A stretch of DNA of 64,000 nucleotides from Shewanella sp. MTB7. GTDB lineage: Bacteria > Pseudomonadota > Gammaproteobacteria > Enterobacterales > Shewanellaceae. The DNA lies in contig NZ_CP085636.1 of NCBI RefSeq assembly GCF_027571385.1, positions 5,628,501-5,692,500 on the forward strand. Direction: 5' to 3'. This document shows, one piece after another, positions 28,935-36,805 of the stretch. Under the pieces are notes generated by a model. That model saw nothing but the letters and a program-made list of their open reading frames with translations. It was not told the origin of the DNA and ran no database searches. The translations under genes and the position numbers were made by a program. Numbering within the stretch: position 1 is the stretch's first letter; every line of letters begins with the position of its first letter.

Positions 28935-29650
28935 AACGCCTTTAACTTGATGTTTTTAAACCAAACAGGATCGCTATGATCTTGCAACCCTATATGCCCT
29001 TTTGACGCTTGTGCAAAACCAACCCATGAGCTGAATTTACTGTTCGCGACCAATACATTCCATTTATCACTGCCTACCACCACGTCAGCGGTTTCCACGC
29101 CATTCTGCCAAACCGTTAATACACTGTCATGCAGACGAATATCGACTTTATTCCACTCTCCGGCAACGCGATGCGAGGCTGTGGGTGACGCCACGATGTC
29201 ATACAGGGATCCCGATAGATGAGAATCAATTTTATTATCTGCATGCCGTTGGTTATCGATGATCTGTACTTCAATCCCGTGGGAGTATATTTGTGAACCT
29301 AGTTCATCCGCCAACACAAAAATACCACTATTGCCTGCGCTGGATATTTTCCACTCTAAGGTTAATTCAAAGTTTTGGTAAACTTGCTTAGTGAGGAGAT
29401 CCCCCCCTCCTCCTTCAGATAGATAGATGCTGTTCTTATCGATTATCCATTTGGGGTTGATCCCATCTTGTTTAAAGTTACGCCATTGCGACATATCTTT
29501 ACCGTTAAAAAGCAGTTGCCAACCATCCTCTTTCTCCTGCTTAGATAACTGATTGTCGGCCGCGAAACTTGCCATCGCCAATGTTGAGAACAACAATGCA
29601 CAGATAAGCTTTTGCCATCGATTAATTAACCTTACGCCCTGCTTAGCCAT
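28931..29650 (-). CDS. DUF1080 (3-keto-disaccharide hydrolase-type) secreted protein
   Basis: 239 residues. A signal peptide (LICALLFSTLAMASFA, cleaved near residue 30) precedes a single jelly-roll domain with the family landmarks DGWQLLFNGKDMSQW, FELTLEWKISSAGNSGIF, GIEVQIIDNQ and VWFKNIKLKAL. DUF1080 members include enzymes that cleave 3-keto glycosides, matching the adjacent GMC dehydrogenase. Translationally coupled to it by a 4-bp overlap. Confidence 0.88.
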   Translation of the reverse strand: MAKQGVRLINRWQKLICALLFSTLAMASFAADNQLSKQEKEDGWQLLFNGKDMSQWRNFKQDGINPKWIIDKNSIYLSEGGGGDLLTKQVYQNFELTLEWKISSAGNSGIFVLADELGSQIYSHGIEVQIIDNQRHADNKIDSHLSGSLYDIVASPTASHRVAGEWNKVDIRLHDSVLTVWQNGVETADVVVGSDKWNVLVANSKFSSWVGFAQASKGHIGLQDHSDPVWFKNIKLKAL

Positions 29651-29735
29651 TAATACTTCCTCACATATTTCAGTTTATTATTGTTTTTTATAAATGATTC
29701 TTATCACTATTTTTATAATTGATTTAATACGTTGT

Positions 29736-30947
29736 CTAAGTCTTGTTCTGCCTCTTTTTTCGCATATATAACACCAATCCAGCAAAAGCAAAAATAAGCA
29801 CAAACGGAAATGCACTTAGGTTTGCCAGAGTCGATTGACCCGCGACCAATTCAGCGAGTTCAGGGCGAGTATTGGCAGCAATCGCTTGCTCTCGAGATTG
29901 GTCGATCCAATGGCCGATCACTGGATTCCACATGCTGACCGCAAACATACCCACGCCGCCAATAATCGACATTCCCAAGGCTCCAGATTGCGGTATGTTC
30001 TCTGCGACAAAACCTATCATGGTTGGCCAGAAATAGGTCACTCCTAATGCGAAAATCAACGCTGATACATAGACCATGCTTCCTGTTGCCGTGCTCATGG
30101 AGTAGATACCAACAGTGGTAACAATGGCGGAATATAACAGTACACCGGATGGGTTAAACCTGCGCACTAGGGGGCCGGCAAAAAAGCGCCCAACCGCCAT
30201 CACTCCAGTCACCATTGCCATGATTAACATCGGCGATGTGCCAGAGGCACCAAGAATGCGCTCAATCCATTGTTGGGTACCTAACTCGCTGGTTGCAGTT
30301 AAGGTCATGCAAAATGCCATAAACAGGAACAGAGGCGAAAATAACCCCTTAATATTGTTCGCGGTGGAGGTATCGATATTATCTGTTTTAGGAAAAGGTT
30401 GGCTGATGATGAGGTAACCATAAATGAGCGTAGGGACTAACATAACAGCAATCTGTGCTTCCCAGCCAAAACTCATGTCCGTCATCGCTTTGGAGATAAG
30501 CGCCCCAACCACTATTCCACCGGGAAACCACACATGAAAACGGTTGAGCATAATGGTTTGCTTCTTATGATACATATCTGCAATCAATGGGTTACATCCT
30601 GCTTCCACCGCACCGTTAGCAAAACCGATGCAGAAACTGGAGAGAAGTAAAAGCCAAAACCCATCCGCCGACATGGTCAAGAGTAAGCCGATAATATGGC
30701 CGACAAAAGCGATGATGACCAGTTTTTTAGCGCCTAAAAAGTTATACAGCAAACCACCTAACATGGTTGCAACTGGGAAGCCCAAAAACGCCATCGCATT
30801 AATCCAACCCAGCTCGGTATTCGTTAACGCAAAGTCTTCGCTGAGCTGACCGAGTATTCCGGCGCGAATGGCAAACGTCATGGCGGTCACCGTGAGCGCT
30901 AAACAGCTCGCGATAAACAACCTATTTCTATTAATATCATCTGACAT
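29736..30947 (-). CDS. MFS transporter, probable sugar importer
   Basis: 403-residue inner-membrane protein with 12 predicted hydrophobic segments. LGWINAMAFLGFPVATMLGGLLYNFLGAKK (in two halves) gives the family's loop-2/3 GxLaDrxGrk-like region, and the repeat GRFFAGPLVRRFNPSG occurs in the second half. Between the DUF1080 and isomerase genes in one operon, it likely imports the keto-sugar released in the periplasm; the substrate is inferred from context only. Confidence 0.85.
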   Translation of the reverse strand: MSDDINRNRLFIASCLALTVTAMTFAIRAGILGQLSEDFALTNTELGWINAMAFLGFPVATMLGGLLYNFLGAKKLVIIAFVGHIIGLLLTMSADGFWLLLLSSFCIGFANGAVEAGCNPLIADMYHKKQTIMLNRFHVWFPGGIVVGALISKAMTDMSFGWEAQIAVMLVPTLIYGYLIISQPFPKTDNIDTSTANNIKGLFSPLFLFMAFCMTLTATSELGTQQWIERILGASGTSPMLIMAMVTGVMAVGRFFAGPLVRRFNPSGVLLYSAIVTTVGIYSMSTATGSMVYVSALIFALGVTYFWPTMIGFVAENIPQSGALGMSIIGGVGMFAVSMWNPVIGHWIDQSREQAIAANTRPELAELVAGQSTLANLSAFPFVLIFAFAGLVLYMRKKRQNKT

Positions 30948-30955
30948 ATATTTCC

Positions 30956-32008
30956 CTACAGTCCTAAAATACTGCGATTTAATGCTTCATCTACACCACT
31001 TGATGTGAAATCATCGAACGCATAGTCAGGTGTTCTTATTAAATGTTGTTCGATAAATGACGCGCCCTCTGCTGCGCCATCAGCGGGATGTTTTACGCAA
31101 CATTCCCACTCAAGCACTGCCCAACCATCAAAGCCATACTGAGTTAACTTGCTAAAGATTTGTTTGAAATCGATTTGACCATCACCCAGAGATCTAAAAC
31201 GTCCAGGGCGTTGCTGCCAATCTTGATAACCGCCATAAACACCGCTACGACCATTGGGCCTGAACTCCGCATCTTTGACATGAAAAGCCTTAATACGCTC
31301 ATGGTAGATATCGATAAATGCGAGATAGTCGAGCTGCTGCAGCACAAAATGGCTGGGGTCGTAGAGAATGTTGGCTCTGGCATGATTTCCAGTAGCATCT
31401 AAAAATCGCTCAAACGTCACGCCATCGTGCAAGTCTTCTCCCGGATGAAGCTCGTAGCACAAATCCACCCCAGCATCTTCAAACTGGTTTAGCAGTGGTA
31501 ACCATCTCTTCGCTAACTCCTTAAACCCATCCTCAACTAACCCTTGGGGTCGCTGTGGCCATGGATAAACCGTTTGCCATAACAGGGCTCCCGAAAATGA
31601 AGCATGGGCATTCAACCCCAAGGTTTGACTCACTTTAGCCGCCATCGACACTTGCTCAATGGCCCACTGTGTTCTTGCTGCTGGATTGTTCTTCACTTCA
31701 TCGGGAGCAAAAGCATCAAACTGTTTATCATAAGCGGGATGCACTGCCACTAATTGGCCTTGTAGATGAGTGGACAACTCACTGATACACAAGCCCGAAT
31801 CGGTAATAATCCCTTTAATTTCATCGCAGTAAGTCTTGCTTTTATAGGCGAGTGACAAATCAAATAAACGAGCGTCCCATGTTGGAAGCTGCACCGCCTT
31901 ATATCCTAGATCGGCAGCCCATTGGCTGATGCTTGTTAAATTATTAAATGGCGCATCATCTTGGCAAAATTGAGCAAGGAAGATACCAGGACCTTTAATT
32001 TGAGACAT
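30956..32008 (-). CDS. Sugar phosphate isomerase/epimerase-family TIM barrel
   Basis: 350 residues of the AP-endonuclease-2/xylose-isomerase-like superfamily. Metal-binding residues are visible in LCYELHPGEDLHDG, ANILYDPSHFVLQQLDY, IKAFHVKDAEF and GWAVLEWECCVKHP. Start is set at ATG 32008 (MSQIKGPGIFLAQF), preceded by AGGGG; the longer open frame to 32059 has no such signal. It lies 2 bp after the Gfo/Idh gene stop, so the two are co-translated. Likely acts on the keto-sugar pathway intermediate. Confidence 0.88.
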   Translation of the reverse strand: MSQIKGPGIFLAQFCQDDAPFNNLTSISQWAADLGYKAVQLPTWDARLFDLSLAYKSKTYCDEIKGIITDSGLCISELSTHLQGQLVAVHPAYDKQFDAFAPDEVKNNPAARTQWAIEQVSMAAKVSQTLGLNAHASFSGALLWQTVYPWPQRPQGLVEDGFKELAKRWLPLLNQFEDAGVDLCYELHPGEDLHDGVTFERFLDATGNHARANILYDPSHFVLQQLDYLAFIDIYHERIKAFHVKDAEFRPNGRSGVYGGYQDWQQRPGRFRSLGDGQIDFKQIFSKLTQYGFDGWAVLEWECCVKHPADGAAEGASFIEQHLIRTPDYAFDDFTSSGVDEALNRSILGL

Positions 32009-32010
32009 AA

Positions 32011-33189
32011 TTACCCCTCTCCTACATTGGTGTCGGTTCCGAGAGTAAATGCCTGCCACTTTGTATCAGAATCATTGGCTTTAACCACATTTTCGATAAA
32101 GGCCATACCACGAATCGCCTCTTCGATACCCGGCACATCAAACAAACGGTTATCACAAACTTGCCCAGCTTGTTTCGCCCTTATCTGCCTAACAAAATTG
32201 CTGTAGATATTCGCGAATGCCTCTAAGTAACCTTCTGGGTGGCCAGCGGGTGTTCGCATTGCTTGCCTAGCTGCAGGGCACATCTCACCCACGCCGCTAC
32301 GGATCATCTGGCTTGCTTCAGTATTGGATTTCAACCATAAGGTATTAGGGTCTAACTGAGACCACTCAATACTTTTTCTGTCTCCATAGATTCTTAAGCT
32401 AAGGTTGTTTTCATCCCCAATGGCGATCTGGCTCGCCAGTAATACCCCTTTGGCACCGTTGGAAAATTTCAGTATTACAGTGCCGTCATCATCTAAGATT
32501 CGACCTGCAACCGTGGAAGTCAGATCGGCGCACAGTGCAGTAATGGTGATACCAGCCACATACTCAACTAAATTAGCAGCATGTACTCCTATGTCACCCA
32601 TACAACAACTGATACCTGACTTGCTTGCATCTAAACGCCAACTCGCCTGTTTACTGACTTCATCTTCCTTTAATGCTAACCAGCCTTGGCTGTACTCAAC
32701 CACCACTTTGACGATATTACCCAACTCCCCCTGAGCGATTAAATGCCGAGCTTGTTTAATCAACGGATAGCCAGTGTATGTTTGGGTTAACCCATAGAGC
32801 ACATCATGTTGTTCTAGCAGCTTTCTTAATAGCAAAGCTTCATCGAAACGGGTGGTAGCGGGTTTATCTGACAACACATGAAAACCATATTCGATGGCCA
32901 TTTTCGCCACGGGGAAATGCAGATGATTAGGGGTGACAATCACCACAAACTCCATGCGTTGCTCTGGGGCAAGTTGAGCTTCGCGTATCATCATCTCTTG
33001 ATAAGTGGCATAACAGCGATGCTCTGGCAGATACAAGGCTTTGCCTGACGCTATGCAGCGTTGAGCGTCGGAACTAAATGCACCGCAAACGAGTTCAATA
33101 CTACCGTCTAGAAAAGCCGCAATACGATGAACTGCGCCAATAAATGCGCCCTCACCACCGCCAACCATCCCCATGCGAATCTTCTTCAT
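32011..33189 (-). CDS. Gfo/Idh/MocA-family oxidoreductase
   Basis: 392 residues: N-terminal NAD(P)-binding Rossmann fold (MGMVGGGEGAFIGAVHR), the consensus lysine block VLSDKPATTRFDEA (about residue 98) and the C-terminal dehydrogenase domain. Start ATG at 33189 chosen because it opens directly into the fold; the ribosome-binding site is weak. First gene of the six-gene operon and divergent from the PAS-AraC regulator. Probably reduces or oxidises a keto-sugar in the cytoplasm. Confidence 0.88.
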   Translation of the reverse strand: MKKIRMGMVGGGEGAFIGAVHRIAAFLDGSIELVCGAFSSDAQRCIASGKALYLPEHRCYATYQEMMIREAQLAPEQRMEFVVIVTPNHLHFPVAKMAIEYGFHVLSDKPATTRFDEALLLRKLLEQHDVLYGLTQTYTGYPLIKQARHLIAQGELGNIVKVVVEYSQGWLALKEDEVSKQASWRLDASKSGISCCMGDIGVHAANLVEYVAGITITALCADLTSTVAGRILDDDGTVILKFSNGAKGVLLASQIAIGDENNLSLRIYGDRKSIEWSQLDPNTLWLKSNTEASQMIRSGVGEMCPAARQAMRTPAGHPEGYLEAFANIYSNFVRQIRAKQAGQVCDNRLFDVPGIEEAIRGMAFIENVVKANDSDTKWQAFTLGTDTNVGEG

Positions 33190-33331
33190 TATTATTACTC
33201 TTACTTTAATAAGCACTATCTACTATAAGAGTTAGCTGCAAATATGTGTTATTAATAAATCGGTTGTGAATGCAACAAATTCAGCGTTTATAGATTAGTA
33301 TTATCGAAAGACGTCAGACAAGGGCGAGCTA

Positions 33332-34066
33332 TTGAACACTCATAAAAATAAGGATTTCCTCAAACAAATTGAGATTGAACAGCTTATCGACATGTTCGAT
33401 TTACTGCCTGGCGTGCTCTTTTGGATTAAAGACAAAAATCATAACTTTATTCATGCAAACCAGGCTTTTATTGAACATAAAGAGGTTAGGAGCCTGAATC
33501 AGATATTGGGGAAGAATGATTATGATTTCTCTCCTGCACATCTGGCTAAACAGTTTATTCGTGATGATGAGAAAATTTTAGCAGGACAAAGCGTCACAGA
33601 ACGATTAGAGATGAACATGACACAAACTGGCGATCCGGCTTGGTACGCAACCTCTAAACGCCCATTGTCAAATCAAGCCGGTGAGATCATCGGCTCATAT
33701 GGCATAACAAGGCATCTACAAAAACAGGCAATGGCACTATCCGGCGTTGACGCGGTTAAAGTCCCTGTCGACTTTGTCAGAGAGCATTACCACCGTCATT
33801 TCACTGTCGAAGAGTTAGCCGATGTAGCCCATCTATCTGTCAGCGCCTTAGAGAGGCGGTTTAAAAAATACCTCACCAAAACCCCAACACAGTTTATTAA
33901 AGAGGTTCGTTTAGAGAATGCCCGTCGCTTATTAGTTGAAACTGATATTGCGATCTCGCAAGTGGGTGATGAGACAGGCTTTACCGATCACAGTTATTTC
34001 AGTAAACAGTTTCGGCTTTTTTTTGGTGAATTACCCTCAGATTTTAGAAAAAAAGCGTCCAATTGA
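33332..34066 (+). CDS. PAS-domain AraC-family regulator
   Basis: 244 residues. A PAS fold (about 20-130: LLPGVLFWIKDKNHNFIHAN, ILGKNDYDFSP, GITRHLQKQ) is joined to a C-terminal AraC double HTH (about 145-240: FTVEELADVAHLSVSALERRF, ISQVGDETGFTDHSYFSKQF). The start appears to be TTG with AGGG about 8 nt upstream; the next in-frame ATG would cut into the PAS domain. Divergent from the keto-glycoside operon across 142 bp, it is the likely activator of that operon. Confidence 0.88.
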   Translation: MNTHKNKDFLKQIEIEQLIDMFDLLPGVLFWIKDKNHNFIHANQAFIEHKEVRSLNQILGKNDYDFSPAHLAKQFIRDDEKILAGQSVTERLEMNMTQTGDPAWYATSKRPLSNQAGEIIGSYGITRHLQKQAMALSGVDAVKVPVDFVREHYHRHFTVEELADVAHLSVSALERRFKKYLTKTPTQFIKEVRLENARRLLVETDIAISQVGDETGFTDHSYFSKQFRLFFGELPSDFRKKASN

Positions 34067-34280
34067 ACAATCATAGTCCATCACGATAGACAAAGCTAAG
34101 TGTTTAAAAGCTGTGATGATTATTGGAAAAAAGCCCTTCAGCCAACAACATTTTAGTAGATTCACCACTTATAAATGTAATAAAAGTGTTAAATACATTT
34201 ACAATATCAATAACTTCTGGCTAAAACTCAAGCTGACTTTTCTGTTAGACTAACTGCGTCTAAATAGATAGGTGGGCAAT

Positions 34281-34868
34281 ATGAATCGTTTACAGTCCTC
34301 AAAAGGTTTTACATTAATCGAGTTAGTGGTGGTGATCATCATCCTTGGCATTCTAGCTGTTGTTGCTGCACCTAAGTTTATAAGCTTGAGCCAAGATGCC
34401 CACGATGCCAGAGCCAAGGCCGCTTTTGCCGCATTTACATCTGGGGTTAAGATGTACCATAGTTGCTGGCTTACAGGTGGTCATTCAGGTTATACAACCG
34501 ATCTTGCCTGTTATGGTGATGGCACACTGGACTCTACAACCACAGGTTACCCATTAGGGACTGACACAACGACCAGCGCCCTTGGTACTCGATTGCAAGG
34601 GGACTTTTGTGCTGAAATTTGGCAAGGACTATTAGAAAATAACGAATTTGTACTCGCGACTCACTTTGATTGGCAAACAGTGCCGGACGTTGACATCGTC
34701 TACTGGTACGCTGGTGGCCCTATTGATATTACTAACCCATCTCAAACTTTCTGTTACTTCAACTATGTTTCAGACGATCGCAGTGTCGGCAGTGAAAACT
34801 GGACACTCAAATATTATCCCACGGATGGTAATACCCTAGTCAGTCGGACAGTTTTATCCGCACCATAA
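34281..34868 (+). CDS. Type IV pilin-like protein (MshA-type)
   Basis: 195 residues. The prepilin leader MNRLQSSKG is cut before [20 protein letters not shown], with the required Glu5, followed by a globular domain with four or more cysteines. It resembles MSHA-type major and minor pilins of Shewanella and Vibrio. The ATG at 34281 has AGGTGG upstream and is preferred to GTG at 34272. No other pilus genes are adjacent, so it must use an assembly system encoded elsewhere. Confidence 0.88.
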   Translation: MNRLQSSKGFTLIELVVVIIILGILAVVAAPKFISLSQDAHDARAKAAFAAFTSGVKMYHSCWLTGGHSGYTTDLACYGDGTLDSTTTGYPLGTDTTTSALGTRLQGDFCAEIWQGLLENNEFVLATHFDWQTVPDVDIVYWYAGGPIDITNPSQTFCYFNYVSDDRSVGSENWTLKYYPTDGNTLVSRTVLSAP

Positions 34869-35026
34869 CCTCTTTTTCTAGATATTCAAGTTTCGCAACT
34901 TGTCAGATAACATGTTTCAAATATCGCTAGATGGTTAATTTTCATTTTATTAAATAAATCCGACAAGTTTAAATACAAAATGGTAAACCTGCCCGATTTG
35001 ATATCAAATTAATCAACATACTTTAT

Positions 35027-35509
35027 TTACTGTGCAGTGATGAAGGGATCCCAGTTAACAAAGTATGATACAGGGTGTAATATCCCAACGGTGACTTTAA
35101 TTTGTACCTGATATGTTTGAGTGCCGGTGTTTAAGGCCTGACCTATCCAGTAACTCCCGTCAGATTGCTTTATTGGTTGACCAGCAGCACTGAAAACACT
35201 ACCTTGCGAAATAGTAAAACCCGTTATCTCGACTTTATCTCCTGTGGTTCCTAGTGCGTTTATAGGAACACATTTAAAGCCGATAAGACTTCCAACATTA
35301 CAACAAGTGTGAAGTTCCAGCGTTCCTTCTCCTGTACTACCATTGGCTTCCTGATTATCCATCATATAGATGCCTTGACTGATATTATTACCATTCTGGC
35401 TTGCTACATATGATGTATCAACGGCAATTTCAATCGCGGTTAATGGGTTCAGTGAACTCTCGGTGCTTTCTTCTTTCACGACTTTTAAGTTTTCATTTAT
35501 CATCATCAT
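35027..35509 (-). CDS. AidA/PixA-like protein, paralogue 1 (tentative)
   Basis: 160 residues, no signal peptide. It shares a pattern with the next gene (IAVDTSYV, QGIYMMDNQ, GSTGEGTLELHT, GSVFSAAGQP), so the two are paralogues. The C-terminal SYFVNWDPFITAQ resembles the YWDP-I ending of AidA/PixA inclusion-body proteins, as does the early VDT-Y; this is a weak assignment from memory. Three ATG codons in a row begin the gene; the first is best spaced from AGAGGA. Last gene of the protease/peptide cluster, 41 bp after paralogue 2. Confidence 0.6.
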   Translation of the reverse strand: MMMINENLKVVKEESTESSLNPLTAIEIAVDTSYVASQNGNNISQGIYMMDNQEANGSTGEGTLELHTCCNVGSLIGFKCVPINALGTTGDKVEITGFTISQGSVFSAAGQPIKQSDGSYWIGQALNTGTQTYQVQIKVTVGILHPVSYFVNWDPFITAQ

Positions 35510-35550
35510 TATATTATTCCTCTAATTTTTCGATTAATAGAATCAAAAAG

Positions 35551-35967
35551 TTACTTATTTGAAACCGTTAAAACAGGATTGATAGTGGTTGAAATTCCTG
35601 TTCCACCGGCTGGTTGTGCATTGAAAGTAACGCCATAAGTATCACTTCCATTAGCCTGAACTTGACCAGTCCAAGTGCTCTGGTCTACCTGAGTAGGTGT
35701 ACCTCCCGCACCAAAAACAGCTGAATTGCTGAAGTTTTGGATAGATAATTCACCATTCCAATTTTTGTTCGTATTAAGAACTTGCCAGCAAACTTTTGTA
35801 TTTGTAGATACATTGGTGTTGAGGTTTACAGTCCCCTCTAGAGAACTGCCGTTATTGTGGTTACTATCGACCAGATAAACACCTGTCGTTGATCCATTTT
35901 GGAGTGCATTTGTATCGACCCAAATTTGCACGAACACACCACATTCAGATGGTTGAATGTTAGCCAT
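35551..35967 (-). CDS. AidA/PixA-like protein, paralogue 2 (tentative)
   Basis: 138 residues (start MANIQPSECGVFVQIWVDT at 35967, AGGGGA 7 nt upstream; the longer frame to 36015 lacks a signal). Rich in Asn, Thr, Ser and Gly; beta-rich. It shares GVYLVDSNHNNGSSLEGTVN and SAVFGAGGTP with paralogue 1 but lacks the WDP ending. No signal peptide and no recognised catalytic motif. Sits between the Cys-rich peptides and paralogue 1, all in one direction. A storage, binding or scaffold role is possible, or it may be another protease substrate. Confidence 0.6.
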   Translation of the reverse strand: MANIQPSECGVFVQIWVDTNALQNGSTTGVYLVDSNHNNGSSLEGTVNLNTNVSTNTKVCWQVLNTNKNWNGELSIQNFSNSAVFGAGGTPTQVDQSTWTGQVQANGSDTYGVTFNAQPAGGTGISTTINPVLTVSNK

Positions 35968-36093
35968 AGTTATTCCCCTTAAATATTTACATTTAGATAA
36001 TTGAGTTCCAGGCATTAAAATTTTTATTAAAAATAAAACCTAAATTTAATTTAAGAACTTTACTTATATATTGATTTTAATGTTTGATGATAT

Positions 36094-36339
36094 TTAGCAA
36101 ACTGCCACGGTACCATTATTTCCTTGCCAATGATTTGCGGTCCTAAATGCGCAACAAGCCGCACAATTGAAACTACCATGTATAGGTCCATCTAGACTAA
36201 AACATTGACCTTGACCGGTATTAGCAGCGGTACATGCTGAAGCTCCGACGCCGTCTACCGCATTTTTCTGGTTACCTGTTGCCGATAATGTAAAACCTAC
36301 ATTTCGATTAATAGGTTGTGATTGTGTTGGAAGGAACAT
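36094..36339 (-). CDS. Six-cysteine small peptide B (putative RiPP-like precursor)
   Basis: 81 residues. It opens MFLPTQSQPINR, closely like peptide A (MYLPNQAQPVSH), then a Gly/Ala/Asn-rich middle and cysteines at 36, 46, 59, 62, 63 and 81, the last being the C-terminal residue. No hydrophobic signal peptide is visible. AAGGA lies about 8 nt before the ATG. The conserved N-terminus with a variable Cys-rich remainder is the layout of a leader-core precursor. It lies 141 bp after peptide A and near a PatA/PatG-type protease. Confidence 0.7.
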   Translation of the reverse strand: MFLPTQSQPINRNVGFTLSATGNQKNAVDGVGASACTAANTGQGQCFSLDGPIHGSFNCAACCAFRTANHWQGNNGTVAVC

Positions 36340-36480
36340 ATTCGAATCCTTATTTAATAATTGTCCTTATATCAGGCTAATTATTAAAAAATAAAAAAGA
36401 ATAAATCGTTATTTAAAGGTTAATCATCCTAAATTACGACATTACGATTCATTCCTTTTAAAACATACTTTAAAATATTT

Positions 36481-36654
36481 TTAGCAAACAGTGCTAGCAC
36501 ATGTTGCAAGACAAAGTGCTTTGGGCGTTGGTGCTAAAGCATCGCAAGCAAGTTTACATAGAGTGCATGCGAAACCTGATGGCGCAACACCTTGATTAAC
36601 GCTCGTTGTACTAACAACATGTGAAACCGGTTGTGCTTGATTTGGTAAATACAT
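36481..36654 (-). CDS. Six-cysteine small peptide A (putative RiPP-like precursor)
   Basis: 57 residues, found by translating the minus strand from ATG 36654 (GAGGAT 8 nt upstream). The start MYLPNQAQPVSH parallels peptide B. Cysteines at 30, 33, 37, 48, 52 and 57 give C-x2-C-x3-C-x10-C-x3-C-x4-C, ending at the C-terminus. The paired CxxxC motifs ten residues apart could form a disulfide-linked helical hairpin. The only gene between it and the operon front is the protease, 151 bp upstream. It is not homologous to B beyond the leader. Could be a modified peptide, a toxin or a bacteriocin-like product. Confidence 0.7.
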   Translation of the reverse strand: MYLPNQAQPVSHVVSTTSVNQGVAPSGFACTLCKLACDALAPTPKALCLATCASTVC

Positions 36655-36805
36655 AATTTAATCCTCGAAATAGTTACCTCGGGTTGATAACAAGTTGTTT
36701 GCTCTATATGAGCACCTTCAAATCATGTTCCCGTTACATGATTTATTCTTCACTTTAGACAAAGGTTATTCCGACTTTAATAGCAAGCCTTTGCAATTAA
36801 ACATA

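Noticed and set aside
34281..34868. Pilin gene as part of the protease/peptide cluster.
   Set aside because: It is on the opposite strand, has a standard prepilin leader cut by PilD-type peptidase, and shares no motif with the peptides.
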